DNA of 14,697 nt from DAOTUB01 sp034437455. GTDB taxonomy: Bacteria; Chloroflexota; Anaerolineae; B4-G1. Below, one piece after another: positions 14,672-14,697 of this stretch; position 1 is the stretch's first letter, and each line of letters opens with the position of its first letter. A model generated the notes under the pieces. That model was not told the origin of the DNA. It did not search any database and worked only from the letters and a program-made list of their open reading frames with translations. Made by a program: the position numbers and the translations under genes. Location of the stretch: contig DAOTUB010000293.1 of assembly GCA_034437455.1 (NCBI GenBank), positions 1 through 14,697 of the forward strand, read 5' to 3'.

Positions 14672-14697
14672 ATGCCTTGTAACATCGTGCTTCTTAC

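Noticed and set aside
1..14697. CRISPR array, tRNA, rRNA, or identification with BREX or DISARM
   Set aside because: No spaced direct repeats or tRNA-like cloverleaf were seen, and the hallmark genes of BREX (pglZ, brxC) and DISARM (drmA, drmB) are absent.

Overview
The window is a defence-type island carrying two convergent operons of DNA-modifying and DNA-degrading enzymes. The left operon (+ strand, about 764-9726) encodes a UvrD/AddA-type helicase, a RecB/Cas4-type PD-(D/E)XK nuclease, a type III restriction-modification Mod methyltransferase, a small membrane-anchored or secreted protein, and a type III Res helicase-nuclease. Its genes are packed with ATGA and GTGA overlaps or gaps of 3-40 bases. 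The right operon (- strand, about 14460 down to 10135) encodes a Dam-like (D12-class) adenine methyltransferase, a HerA-type ATPase and a NurA-type nuclease. A strong sigma70-like promoter lies near the right edge of the window.

The organism is a bacterium, plausibly a Chloroflexota (Anaerolineae-like) member. This is inferred from the Thr/Pro-rich linker after the signal/anchor segment of the small protein, the style of the serine-recombinase tail at the left end, and the HerA-NurA pair; it is not proven. The left operon is GC-rich (hand-counted 60-base lines at 50-65% GC). The right operon is clearly lower (one counted line 40%), and so is the middle of mod (37-40%). The island therefore looks like a mosaic of separately acquired pieces.

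Layout: 1-340 holds a GC-rich fold-back sequence with nested inverted repeats. 341-571 is the C-terminal remnant of a recombinase. 572-763 is a leader with two hairpins, the second terminator-like. 764-9726 is the left operon. 9727-10134 is a convergent intergenic stretch with gene debris or a possible 55-residue ORF. 10135-14460 is the right operon, and 14461-14697 is its leader and promoter.

Likely joint function: Mod would mark self DNA and Res would cut unmodified DNA. The helicase/nuclease pair would then degrade the ends, with the small membrane protein as an unexplained partner. In the second module the Dam-like enzyme could mark self DNA while HerA-NurA, a translocase-nuclease pair known from archaeal end resection, acts as the destructive arm. 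The most striking single observation is that the nuclease domain of the left operon, including its four-cysteine iron-sulfur signature, is divided between two overlapping genes.
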